From JBBSHJ01 sp038253135 (GTDB lineage Bacteria > Actinomycetota > Actinomycetes > Mycobacteriales > QHCD01), in contig JBBSHJ010000062.1 of NCBI GenBank assembly GCA_038253135.1, positions 1-18,867 on the forward strand: a stretch of DNA of 18,867 bases, given 5' to 3'. The position numbers were made by a program, and so were the translations under genes. Positions 13,078 through 18,867 of this stretch are shown here, piece after piece (the first letter of the stretch is position 1; each line of letters starts with the position of its first letter). Below the pieces are notes generated by a model. The model saw nothing but the letters and a program-made list of their open reading frames with translations, made no database searches and was not told the origin of the DNA.

Positions 13078-14253
13078 ATGCGCAAGGCCCGAGTGCTCGT
13101 GGGGGCGATAGCCGTGGCAACGGCCGTCGCCACCTTGTCGACTGCTGGTAGTGGCGGCGCGGCGCCGTCGGCGAACAGCCATCGCAATGCGCACTCCTGC
13201 ACCCGGGCATCAGCGGGCAACGCCGCGTGTACGGCGATCCGGCACGAGACGCTGACGGCGGCCGGCAAGCCCGTGCACCACACGACCCCGTCGGGATATT
13301 TCCCGGCCGACATCCAGTCGGCCTATCAACTGGCCGGGCTCAAGAGCGGCAACAAGACGGTCGCGATAGTCGACGCCTACGACGACCCGAAGGCCGAGGC
13401 CGATCTCGGTGTCTACCGCAGCCAGTTCGGCCTGCCCGCCTGCACCACGGCCAACGGCTGCTTCAGGAAGGTCGACCAGAACGGCGGCACCAATTATCCG
13501 AGCCGCAACGGCGGTTGGGCCGAGGAAATTTCCCTCGACGTCGACATGGTCTCCGCGACGTGCCCTGATTGCCGCATTCTGCTGGTCGAGGCCAGGTCAG
13601 CTTCGTTCGCCAATCTCAGCGCGGCCGTGAATTACGCGTCGTCGGTCCCTGGCGTGGTCGCGATCAGCAACAGTTACGGCGGAAGTGATTCTCCGCAGTT
13701 GCCTGCCTACAACCATCCCGGCATCGCCATCACCGCATCGACCGGCGACGCAGGGTACGGCGTCGAGTCGCCGGCCTCGTTCACAACGGTGGTCGCCGTC
13801 GGTGGGACGACCCTGAAGAAGGCCGGCAATTCCCGCGGCTGGTCCGAGACCGCGTGGGCAGGGGCCGGCTCGGGGTGTTCGACGCAGAACGCGAAGCCTT
13901 CGTGGCAGACCTCCGCGACGAGATGCAGTGGCAAGGCCAATGCCGATGTGTCAGCGGTGGCCGATCCCAACACCGGCGTCGCGGTCTACGACTCGTTCAA
14001 ATACCAGGGTTACTCGGGCTGGCTCGTCTTCGGCGGCACCAGCGTGTCCTCGCCGATCATCGCCAGCGTCTACGCCCTGTCCGGCAACACGTCCGGCTAT
14101 CCAGCGTCCTACACCTGGGGTCACGCCGGCAGCCTCAACGACGTGACGTCCGGCAGCAACGGAAGCTGTCCGACGACGGTGTGGTGCACCGCCGCAAGCG
14201 GATGGGACGGACCCACGGGCCTCGGTACGCCGCGCGGTACGAGCGCCTTCTAA
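13078..14253 (+). CDS. Secreted sedolisin-like (S53) serine-carboxyl peptidase
   Basis: A 391-residue exported peptidase. The signal peptide is MRKARVLVGAIAVATAVATLSTAG, with a likely AxA-type cut near residue 29. The S53 catalytic set is present: Glu150 and Asp154 in WAEEISLDVDM, oxyanion Asp224 in ASTGDAGYG, nucleophile Ser322 in FGGTSVSSP. The C-terminal calcium-site region has LNDVTSG and GWDGPTGLGTP. Sedolisins are acid-active endopeptidases. The segment between signal and catalytic domain is only about 40-50 residues, far shorter than the roughly 180-residue S53 prodomain. Of the adjacent ATGs (13075, 13078), 13078 is chosen because GGAGG at 13068-13072 is then 5 nt away. TACTTT (13043-13048) is a plausible -10. 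It ends with no obvious terminator. Confidence 0.9.
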   Translation: MRKARVLVGAIAVATAVATLSTAGSGGAAPSANSHRNAHSCTRASAGNAACTAIRHETLTAAGKPVHHTTPSGYFPADIQSAYQLAGLKSGNKTVAIVDAYDDPKAEADLGVYRSQFGLPACTTANGCFRKVDQNGGTNYPSRNGGWAEEISLDVDMVSATCPDCRILLVEARSASFANLSAAVNYASSVPGVVAISNSYGGSDSPQLPAYNHPGIAITASTGDAGYGVESPASFTTVVAVGGTTLKKAGNSRGWSETAWAGAGSGCSTQNAKPSWQTSATRCSGKANADVSAVADPNTGVAVYDSFKYQGYSGWLVFGGTSVSSPIIASVYALSGNTSGYPASYTWGHAGSLNDVTSGSNGSCPTTVWCTAASGWDGPTGLGTPRGTSAF

Positions 14254-14447
14254 GGCGCACGACGGTCGGCCCGTCGCTCACCGCCGCGTCCAGACGGGCG
14301 AGGACCCGCGATCCCGCCACGGGTGCAGGATCGGCGTCGTCACGGCGATCAAGGACCGGCGGCGTAAATTGATCAGCCTGAGCGGATATACGACGGTGCG
14401 CACTCGCCCGCAGCCGGCGCCCACGTGGTGAGATTCGCGCGCGTCTC
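14254..14447. other. Intergenic stretch, nothing identified
   Basis: About 200 nt between the peptidase stop and the acetyltransferase promoter. No gene, strong hairpin with T-run, or repeat was seen. Confidence 0.4.
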
Positions 14448-14463
14448 TATCCTCTGGGTCGTG
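14448..14463 (+). promoter_or_regulatory. Candidate leaderless promoter -10 for the acetyltransferase
   Basis: TATCCT (14448-14453) is followed by 7 nt and GTG 14461. It is the same hexamer and nearly the same spacing as at 1174-1188. No Shine-Dalgarno precedes GTG 14461. Confidence 0.45.
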
Positions 14464-15024
14464 ACCGAGGAATGCGCTCTCACCCGGCGGTTCGCCGTCT
14501 GCTCGGACGCCGAGGCCATCGCCGCGCTGCACGCCGCGAGTTGGCGGCGGCACTACCGGGGCGCCTACGCCGACGCCTACCTCGACGGTGACGTGACGAG
14601 CGAGCGGCTCGACGTGTGGTCGTCGCGGCTCTGCTCGAGCGTCGCGCAGACGGCTACGGTTCTGGCCGAAACCCCCGACGGGCTGGCCGGTTTCGCGCAT
14701 GTGATCCTCGATGCCGACGAGCGGTGGGGCGCGCTGCTCGACAACCTGCACGTGGCGGCGGCGTACCAGCGCCGAGGGATCGGCTCATCGTTGATGGCCG
14801 ACGCCGCCCGTGCGGTCGGGTGCGACGCGATGTACCTCTGGGTGCTCGAGCAGAACGCCCCCGCGCGAGATTTCTATCGAGCGCTCGGCGGCGAGACCGT
14901 GGAGCGGGCCGTCGTGGAGCCACCCGGCGGCGTGGCCGGGCGATTGGCCGGTACGCCGGTCAAGCTGCGGGTTGTGTGGCCGGACGCCTCGGTCGTGTCC
15001 CGTTCGAGAGGGAGAGCGCTCTAG
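14461..15024 (+). CDS. GNAT-family N-acetyltransferase
   Basis: A 187-residue acetyl-CoA-dependent acetyltransferase. Motif A, which binds the CoA pyrophosphate, reads LDNLHVAAAYQRRGIGSSLM, with the Q/RxxGxG core as QRRGIG. The later AMYLWVLEQNAPARDFYRALG is the typical motif B region, with Asn and Tyr. The N-terminal RFAVCSDAEAIAALHAASWRRHYRGAY resembles RimI-like members. GTG 14461 is preferred over the in-frame GTG at 14425 because the homology begins after it and because of the TATCCT element. The C-terminal tail (DASVVSRSRGRAL) is basic and looks non-conserved, ending just where remnants of other genes begin. The acceptor is unknown. Confidence 0.88.
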   Translation: MTEECALTRRFAVCSDAEAIAALHAASWRRHYRGAYADAYLDGDVTSERLDVWSSRLCSSVAQTATVLAETPDGLAGFAHVILDADERWGALLDNLHVAAAYQRRGIGSSLMADAARAVGCDAMYLWVLEQNAPARDFYRALGGETVERAVVEPPGGVAGRLAGTPVKLRVVWPDASVVSRSRGRAL

Positions 15025-15069
15025 CCACGGAGCACGCTGCGAAAAGGCGGGCGGCGCCCGAGACCGGGG

Positions 15070-15417
15070 TTGGGGATCGATTTCGATCCGTCCCACCTGA
15101 TCTGGCAGGGCATCGATCCCCTTCGTGCGCTGCGTGACTACAGCTCAAGGATCTTTCATGTGCACGCAAAAGTACGTCGAGTTCCTTCCGGAGCGGCAAT
15201 ACCGTTGCGGCCTCACGGCCAGGCCCACCGGTGGATTCCCGGGTATGGCGGGATCGACTGGGACGCATTGATCTCGAGCCTCGTCGAGGTCGGCTACACC
15301 GGTGGCGTCACGATCGCCATGGCCCTCCGCGATGATGTCGAAAATGAATCGGTGGCAACGGCCTATGGGTGGCTCGTCGAGGCGCGGCGAGCACCAAGCC
15401 ACCACGAGGAGTGCGGC
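15070..15417 (+). pseudogene. Remnant of a sugar phosphate isomerase/epimerase (C-terminal part)
   Basis: About 115 codons match the C-terminal half of xylose-isomerase-like TIM-barrel proteins: GIDFDPSHLIWQGIDPLRAL, then RIFHVHAK, then WIPGYGGIDWDALISSLVEVGY. Two things mark it as dead. The N-terminal half is absent, with the acetyltransferase ending only 45 nt upstream. Where the family normally has a metal-ligand Glu in a V(S/T)IEHED-type strand, this reads VTIAMALRDD. The segment after HVHAK also looks scrambled. No start with Shine-Dalgarno is present (TTG 15070 is formal only). The frame runs on without a stop into the YCII fragment. It is not a copy of the isomerase at 4714, which belongs to a different subfamily. 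Confidence 0.75.
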
Positions 15418-15669
15418 ATGAAGTCCGTCGTGATGATCAACGTCGATCCGGAGGCGCTGGATCGCCTGACCAAGGAGGAGTGGCTGGCCTTCGACCAGGC
15501 ACACCGAGATGTGCAGACCGAGACGCGCGGCTCGGCCGAGCTGATTTACGCCCAGCAGCTGGCCGATCCGGTGCACGCGACGATCGTCCACGCCATACTC
15601 GCGCCATGGCGTACGACGAGGAGCTGGCGAGCCGGATCCGCGAGCTGGTCCAGGACGAGGACGGCCTGA
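15418..15669 (+). pseudogene. Truncated YCII-family protein gene
   Basis: ATG 15418 follows a good Shine-Dalgarno (GAGGAG, 15406-15411, 6-nt spacing), so this was or is a translated start. The first about 57 residues (MKSVVMINVDPEALDRL, EEWLAFDQAHRDVQTE, AELIYAQQLADPVHATIV) have the pattern of YCII/DGPF-type small proteins. The expected continuation, with the D-G-P-F motif and the last strands, is missing. Instead the frame continues as unrelated Arg/Ser/Trp-rich sequence (APWRTTRSWRAG) to a stop at 15669, overlapping the TfoX-N gene. A deletion joining the two genes explains this best. A short expressed product of 83 residues cannot be excluded. Confidence 0.65.
15594..15608 (+). promoter_or_regulatory. 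Weak candidate leaderless -10 for the TfoX-N gene
   Basis: CATACT (15594-15599) is followed by 6 nt and ATG 15606, with no Shine-Dalgarno. The first base departs from TANNNT, so this is weaker than the other cases. Confidence 0.3.
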
Positions 15670-15938
15670 CCGAGAAGCGGATGTTCGGCGGTCTGGCCTT
15701 CCTGATCAACGGCCACCTTGCGGTGAGCGCGAGCAGCCAGGGCGGAATGCTCCTACGGGTCGACCCCGAGCAGACCGAGGCTCTGGTATCCGAGCCGCAC
15801 GTCCGGCGCTTTCAGATGCGAGGACGCGAGATGGACGGCTGGTTGCGCGTCGATACCGGCGCGCTGAGCACGGACGACGCGTTCCGCCGCTGGGTGGGCT
15901 ACGGCCTCGCCTACGCCGCATCGCTTGCGGCCAAGTAG
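15606..15938 (+). CDS. TfoX N-terminal domain family protein
   Basis: A 110-residue single-domain protein of the TfoX N-terminal family. The signature is KRMFGGLAFLINGHLAV (24-40), followed by GGMLLRVDP and the C-terminal DAFRRWVGYGLAYAASLAAK. In Gammaproteobacteria TfoX regulates competence, but stand-alone N-domain proteins in actinobacteria have no known role. Length is normal for this subfamily and nothing looks broken. ATG 15606 lies inside the 3' end of the truncated YCII frame, so the upstream deletion did not damage it but may have changed its promoter. Confidence 0.85.
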   Translation: MAYDEELASRIRELVQDEDGLTEKRMFGGLAFLINGHLAVSASSQGGMLLRVDPEQTEALVSEPHVRRFQMRGREMDGWLRVDTGALSTDDAFRRWVGYGLAYAASLAAK

Positions 15939-15999
15939 CTCGCGCGCACCGGTTGCGTTGGAGGATTATCGGCACGTCAAGGCAACTCAACCCCGGCGG

Positions 16000-16305
16000 T
16001 TACGACCAGGTCTTCTGGAGCAAGCCCCCGGCGACGTGCAGCACGTCCAGCCGCTGCACGGTCGGCTCGCTCGAGGGCCGCTGTCCGCCGAACGCAGCGT
16101 CAACTGCGGGGTGAATGCGGTCGTCGAACGCCTTCTTGCAGGCTTGCTCGGACTCCCACACATCGATATACCGCAACCGCCCCTCGGGCTCACGGACACA
16201 CAAGTGCAGCAAGGAGCCTTCGATCGGCTCGGGTCCGATGCCGGCGATGATGCGTCTGTACATGTCCTCGCCGATGGGCACGTCCTGGACGTAGGCGTAG
16301 ACCAT
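16000..16305 (-). CDS. Small dabb-like protein of unknown function
   Basis: A 101-residue soluble protein. It starts with a beta-strand, MVYAYVQDVPIG, followed by an amphipathic helix, then LLHLCVREPEGRLRYIDVWESEQACKKAF and a final VQRLDVLHVAGG strand. The strand-helix-strand-strand-helix-strand order and the IDVWESEQACKKAF helix fit dimeric alpha-beta barrel proteins (antibiotic-monooxygenase/EthD type), but no catalytic residue identifies a reaction. ATG 16305 follows GGGAGG (16313-16318) at 7 nt. It diverges from a TetR gene with a shared palindrome, so it is probably that regulator's target. A role in handling a small aromatic or toxic compound is a guess from context. Confidence 0.75.
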   Translation of the reverse strand: MVYAYVQDVPIGEDMYRRIIAGIGPEPIEGSLLHLCVREPEGRLRYIDVWESEQACKKAFDDRIHPAVDAAFGGQRPSSEPTVQRLDVLHVAGGLLQKTWS

Positions 16306-16320
16306 GATGCGGCCTCCCTG

Positions 16321-16353
16321 TATATTGACCCGAAGCTGTTTCGGATGAATATA
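16321..16353. promoter_or_regulatory. 33-bp near-palindrome, probable TetR operator with divergent promoters
   Basis: Left half TATATTGACCCGAA and right half TTCGGATGAATATA are separated by GCTGT. The left half and the reverse complement of the right agree at 12 of 14 positions. It lies midway between the start codons of the dabb-like gene (16305, minus) and the TetR gene (16369, plus). A plus-strand TTGACC (16325-16330) is spaced 19 nt from TATAAG (16350-16355), and a minus-strand TATATT lies at 16353-16348. Both promoters are therefore inside the site. The AT-rich arms stand out in GC-rich DNA. Confidence 0.75.
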
Positions 16354-16368
16354 AGGAGCGTACGGCGC

Positions 16369-17031
16369 ATGGTCGAGAGCGTCAAGGATCAGCCCGGCAG
16401 CAAGCGTGCCTACACCGCCCCGCGCCGACTCGAGCAGGCCGCGGCGACCAGGGCCGCCGTACTCGACGCCGCCCGGGACCTCTTCATCGCCAACGGCTAT
16501 ACCGCCACGACGGTCACGGAAATCGCGGGCAGAGCACAGGTATCGATCGACACCATCTACGCCGCCGTGGGACGCAAGCCCGCGCTGCTTCGCGAGCTCG
16601 TCGAAACGGCGATCTCCGGCACGGCCCAGGCGGTCCCCGCCGCGCAGCGCGACTACGTGATCCGCATCGGCGCCGCTCCCACCGCGCGCGCCAAGATCAC
16701 CATCTATGCCGGTGCGATCACCGCCATCCAACAACGCATGGCCCCGATCTTCCTGGCGTTGCGCGACGCCGCGATCACCGACCGCGACTGCGCCGCGCTC
16801 TGGTCGGAGATCGCCGAGCGGCGCGCGGCGAATATGCGCCTGTTCGCTGCCGACCTGCGGAGCACCGGCGAGGTGCGTGAGGACCTGTCGGACCAGCAGG
16901 TCGCCGACATCATCTGGAGCATGAATGCCGCCGAATACTGGGTGCTGCTCGTTCGCGAACGGCGCTGGACCCCGGGCCAGTTTGAAGCGTGGCTCATCGA
17001 TGCCTGGGCCCGGTTGCTGCTGGTCTCCTGA
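16369..17031 (+). CDS. TetR-family transcriptional regulator
   Basis: A 220-residue repressor-type protein. The N-terminal domain (about 25-75) has RAAVLDAARDLFIANGYTA followed by the helix-turn-helix TVTEIAGRAQVSIDTIYAAVG and RKPALLRELV, the usual TetR lead-out. The C-terminal ligand and dimer domain (about 95-220) is helical, with IIWSMNAAEYWVLLVRERRW near the end, as in many TetR proteins. ATG 16369 has AAGGAG at 16353-16358 (10-nt spacing); ATG 16345 in frame is a weaker alternative with no site. It most likely represses itself and the divergent dabb-like gene through the palindrome at 16321-16353. The ligand is unknown. Confidence 0.9.
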   Translation: MVESVKDQPGSKRAYTAPRRLEQAAATRAAVLDAARDLFIANGYTATTVTEIAGRAQVSIDTIYAAVGRKPALLRELVETAISGTAQAVPAAQRDYVIRIGAAPTARAKITIYAGAITAIQQRMAPIFLALRDAAITDRDCAALWSEIAERRAANMRLFAADLRSTGEVREDLSDQQVADIIWSMNAAEYWVLLVRERRWTPGQFEAWLIDAWARLLLVS

Positions 17032-17402
17032 AGAGATTGGGCGAGTGCCCGGCGACGTGCCGGTGCGCGCCGTACGCCGCGGGTTCTGAAACGCCAGGTC
17101 GGCCACAGCACCTCACGTCGCTGGAGCACAGTTCAGCGCCGAAGCTCCCAGATCCGTGGCAACGGCGGCGCGTGCTCGGACGTTATCCGCATCGCGGCGA
17201 GTAACCGCAAATGCCCGCTGTCCCTCCCCTTCGAGGTGTGGCCGGATCAGTGCTGGCGCCCGACGCTGGGCACGGCCGGGTGGACCGTGCCGCTCGACCT
17301 CACGCACTGCGGGGAAGATCACGACGGCCCCGGCGCCAGGATCTTCCGCACTGATAGTCCGAGCGGTCACACAGTTCATTCCGCGTCGACTACTGGTACC
17401 GA
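17032..17402. other. 371-nt stretch between convergent genes, no supported gene
   Basis: It lies between the stop codons of the TetR gene and the sulfatase. Frames are open on both strands. A minus-strand frame (ATG 17379 to stop 17113) and a plus-strand frame (17236-17487) lack a Shine-Dalgarno, family sequence and clear coding bias. I saw no T-tailed hairpin that would serve as a terminator for either gene. Confidence 0.4.
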
Positions 17403-18867
17403 CTACGACGGCCGATCTGATTCCGCCAGCAACGTCCAGTCCCGGGTCACGTCTGGCCACGCGCCCGCCTTTCCGGTGCGCGCATAGCTGTCGACGATGG
17501 CTGCACGGGGAATGACGCCGCATTCCAACTCCCATCTCTCGTACACCGCCGACAGCCGCGCCACCGTGGCGGGATTCTCGGCCGCACGGTCGCACAGCTC
17601 GGCGCGGTCGGTCGCGAGATCGTAAAGCTCCCACGCCCCCGGGTATTTTCGCACCAGCTTCCACCGGCCACGGCGTACTGCCGCGTTTCCCTCGTGCTCC
17701 CAGAAAAGATCGTGCTCCGGCGTCGGCTCCCCACGCCAGGCCGGGAGCATGCTCAGGCCCGTGGGCGTCAGCCGTTCGCGGCCACCGAAATCCGACGGGT
17801 AAGGCGTACCGGTCGCCGCCAGCACGGTGGCGAGGACGTCGGGCAGCTGGTGCGGGTCGTCGCGTACCGACCCGACCTCGAGCCCCCCGGCCGGCCAGTG
17901 CACCACCAGCGGAGTGGCGATACCGCCCTCGTGCACCCAATGCTTGTATTCCCGGAACGGCGTATTCGACAGGTTCGCCCACGCCGTACCGTAGCTGGCG
18001 TAGGTCGTATCGTCGCCGGGGAGGATGTCGCTGCGGTTGCCGCGCACGACCGGCCGCCCGTCCCTCGTCCGCGGGCGCAGGAATGCCGGCAGATCGCCGG
18101 CGTCGGGCACCTGACCGTAGGGCTGGCCCTCGGCACAGCCGCCGTTGTCGGAGAGGAACAGGAAAAGGGTGTCCCGCAGCCGGCCCGACCGCTCAAGGGC
18201 GTCGACAATGCGGCCGATATTGGCGTCCATCCGGCTGGCCTGGGCCGCATAGACCGCCATCCGTCGCGCTTCCCATTCCTTGTCGGCCACGGCGCTCCAG
18301 GGCGGCACCCGGGGATCCCGACCACTCGGCGTCCAGGATCCGTCCAAGATTCCCACCTCGGAGAGCCGCTCGATGCGCCGCGCCCGCAACAGATCCCAGC
18401 CGTCCCGGTAGCGATCACCGTGCGCGGCGACGTCCGCTTCCGGTGCGTGCAGGGGCCAGTGCGGCGCGGTGAAGGCGGCGTAAAGAAAGAGCGGGTCCGC
18501 CGGCCGGTCGGCCTCGTGATCGGCAATAAAACCCGCCGCCGCCTGACCGATCGCGTCGGTGTAATACCAGCGCTCGGCGAGCTCGTCCTCTCCGATGGGT
18601 GTCTCGTCCCGGGTCAAGGTCTTCGGCCAGTAATAGCTGCCCGCGCCGGCAATCGTGCCGAAGAAATGATCGAAGCCGCGACGCGTCGGCCAGCTGTCGG
18701 CCACTTCGTCCAGCGCGCCGGTCAGGTGCCACTTCCCGCTCAGGTAGGTGCCGTAACCGGCGGCAGCGAGGATCTCGGCCATCGTGACGCAGCGCTCGTT
18801 CAACGTGCCCGGATATCCGTCAGGCCGATCGTCAGCGGTGAGGATGCCGATGCCGGTCTGGTGCGGA
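17403..18867 (-). CDS. Sulfatase (arylsulfatase type), N-terminus beyond window
   Basis: The last 487 residues of a formylglycine-dependent sulfatase, which hydrolyses sulfate esters of sugars, aryls or lipids. The frame is open to the window edge and enters at PHQTGIGILTADDRPDGYPG, the stretch that normally follows the C/S-x-P-x-R active-site motif within a few residues. The start is therefore outside, and the TTG at 18803 is not a real start. Conserved catalytic neighbours seen are GYGTYLSGKWHL (Lys, His), FLYAAFTAPHWPLHAP (His), and LFLFLSDNGGCAEG (metal-binding Asp-Asn). The C-terminal region has WKLVRKYPGAWELYDLATDRAE, the usual sulfatase tail. I see no repeat or frameshift. Whether the nucleophile is Cys or Ser cannot be seen. 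Substrate is unknown. Confidence 0.9.
   Translation of the reverse strand, partial: PHQTGIGILTADDRPDGYPGTLNERCVTMAEILAAAGYGTYLSGKWHLTGALDEVADSWPTRRGFDHFFGTIAGAGSYYWPKTLTRDETPIGEDELAERWYYTDAIGQAAAGFIADHEADRPADPLFLYAAFTAPHWPLHAPEADVAAHGDRYRDGWDLLRARRIERLSEVGILDGSWTPSGRDPRVPPWSAVADKEWEARRMAVYAAQASRMDANIGRIVDALERSGRLRDTLFLFLSDNGGCAEGQPYGQVPDAGDLPAFLRPRTRDGRPVVRGNRSDILPGDDTTYASYGTAWANLSNTPFREYKHWVHEGGIATPLVVHWPAGGLEVGSVRDDPHQLPDVLATVLAATGTPYPSDFGGRERLTPTGLSMLPAWRGEPTPEHDLFWEHEGNAAVRRGRWKLVRKYPGAWELYDLATDRAELCDRAAENPATVARLSAVYERWELECGVIPRAAIVDSYARTGKAGAWPDVTRDWTLLAESDRPS

Noticed and set aside
16000..17106. Minus-strand open frame that would join the dabb-like protein to a long N-terminal extension
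   Set aside because: The extension is antisense to the TetR gene and lacks motifs. ATG 16305 has its own Shine-Dalgarno.
17113..17379. Possible small minus-strand gene downstream of the sulfatase
   Set aside because: Only a weak purine stretch before the ATG, no recognisable sequence, and no clear coding bias over the other frames.
1..18867. CRISPR arrays, tRNA/rRNA genes, insertion sequences, integrases, phage or plasmid genes
   Set aside because: None seen on either strand by eye. The only tandem repeat is the protein-coding one at 11497-11721.

Overview
The window is high-GC, gene-dense DNA of actinobacterial type. Codon third positions are strongly GC-biased, GTG starts are common, and there is a DtxR/IdeR-type iron box. 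At least three genes have a TANNNT hexamer 6-7 nt before the start codon with no Shine-Dalgarno, as expected of leaderless mRNAs. I cannot name the genus. No rRNA, tRNA, insertion sequence, integrase, CRISPR array or phage gene was seen.

Layout. 1-2034: the start of exonuclease III (xthA, minus, cut by the window edge), a conserved protein of unknown function with an Ada-like RPCxxCR motif, and a DUF72 (YecE-like) protein. 2099-8501: a carbohydrate locus. An ADP-ribosylglycohydrolase-family gene (minus) and an aldo/keto reductase (plus) diverge from a 221-nt control region rich in symmetrical elements. They are followed by a tight minus-strand operon read 8501 to 4714: D-2-hydroxyacid dehydrogenase, HpcH/HpaI aldolase, Gfo/Idh/MocA oxidoreductase, IolE-like sugar isomerase/epimerase. 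Together these look like a catabolic path for a sugar, inositol or sugar acid, ending in a retro-aldol step. The substrate is unknown and there is no transporter in the window.

8637-10636: a small Smr-domain protein (minus), a phosphoribosyltransferase (plus), and a ZIP metal transporter (minus) with a 16/19 match to the iron box just upstream of its start. 10759-14253: a lipoprotein phosphoesterase with three 25-residue tandem repeats (minus), a divergent LPG-synthase-type/UPF0104 membrane protein (plus), and a secreted sedolisin-like (S53) peptidase (plus). 14461-15938: a GNAT acetyltransferase, then a decayed stretch in which the C-terminal part of a sugar isomerase and the N-terminal half of a YCII protein sit in one frame, then a small TfoX N-terminal-domain protein.

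16000-17031: a small dabb-like protein and a TetR regulator diverge from a 33-bp near-palindrome, the likely TetR operator. 17032-17402 holds no gene I can support. 17403-18867 is a sulfatase (minus) whose N-terminus, with the catalytic formylglycine site, lies beyond the window. The most informative items are the two operators (iron box, TetR palindrome), the ARH/AKR control region with its 12-bp hairpin, the uncharacterised sugar operon, and the gene remnants at 15.0-15.6 kb.
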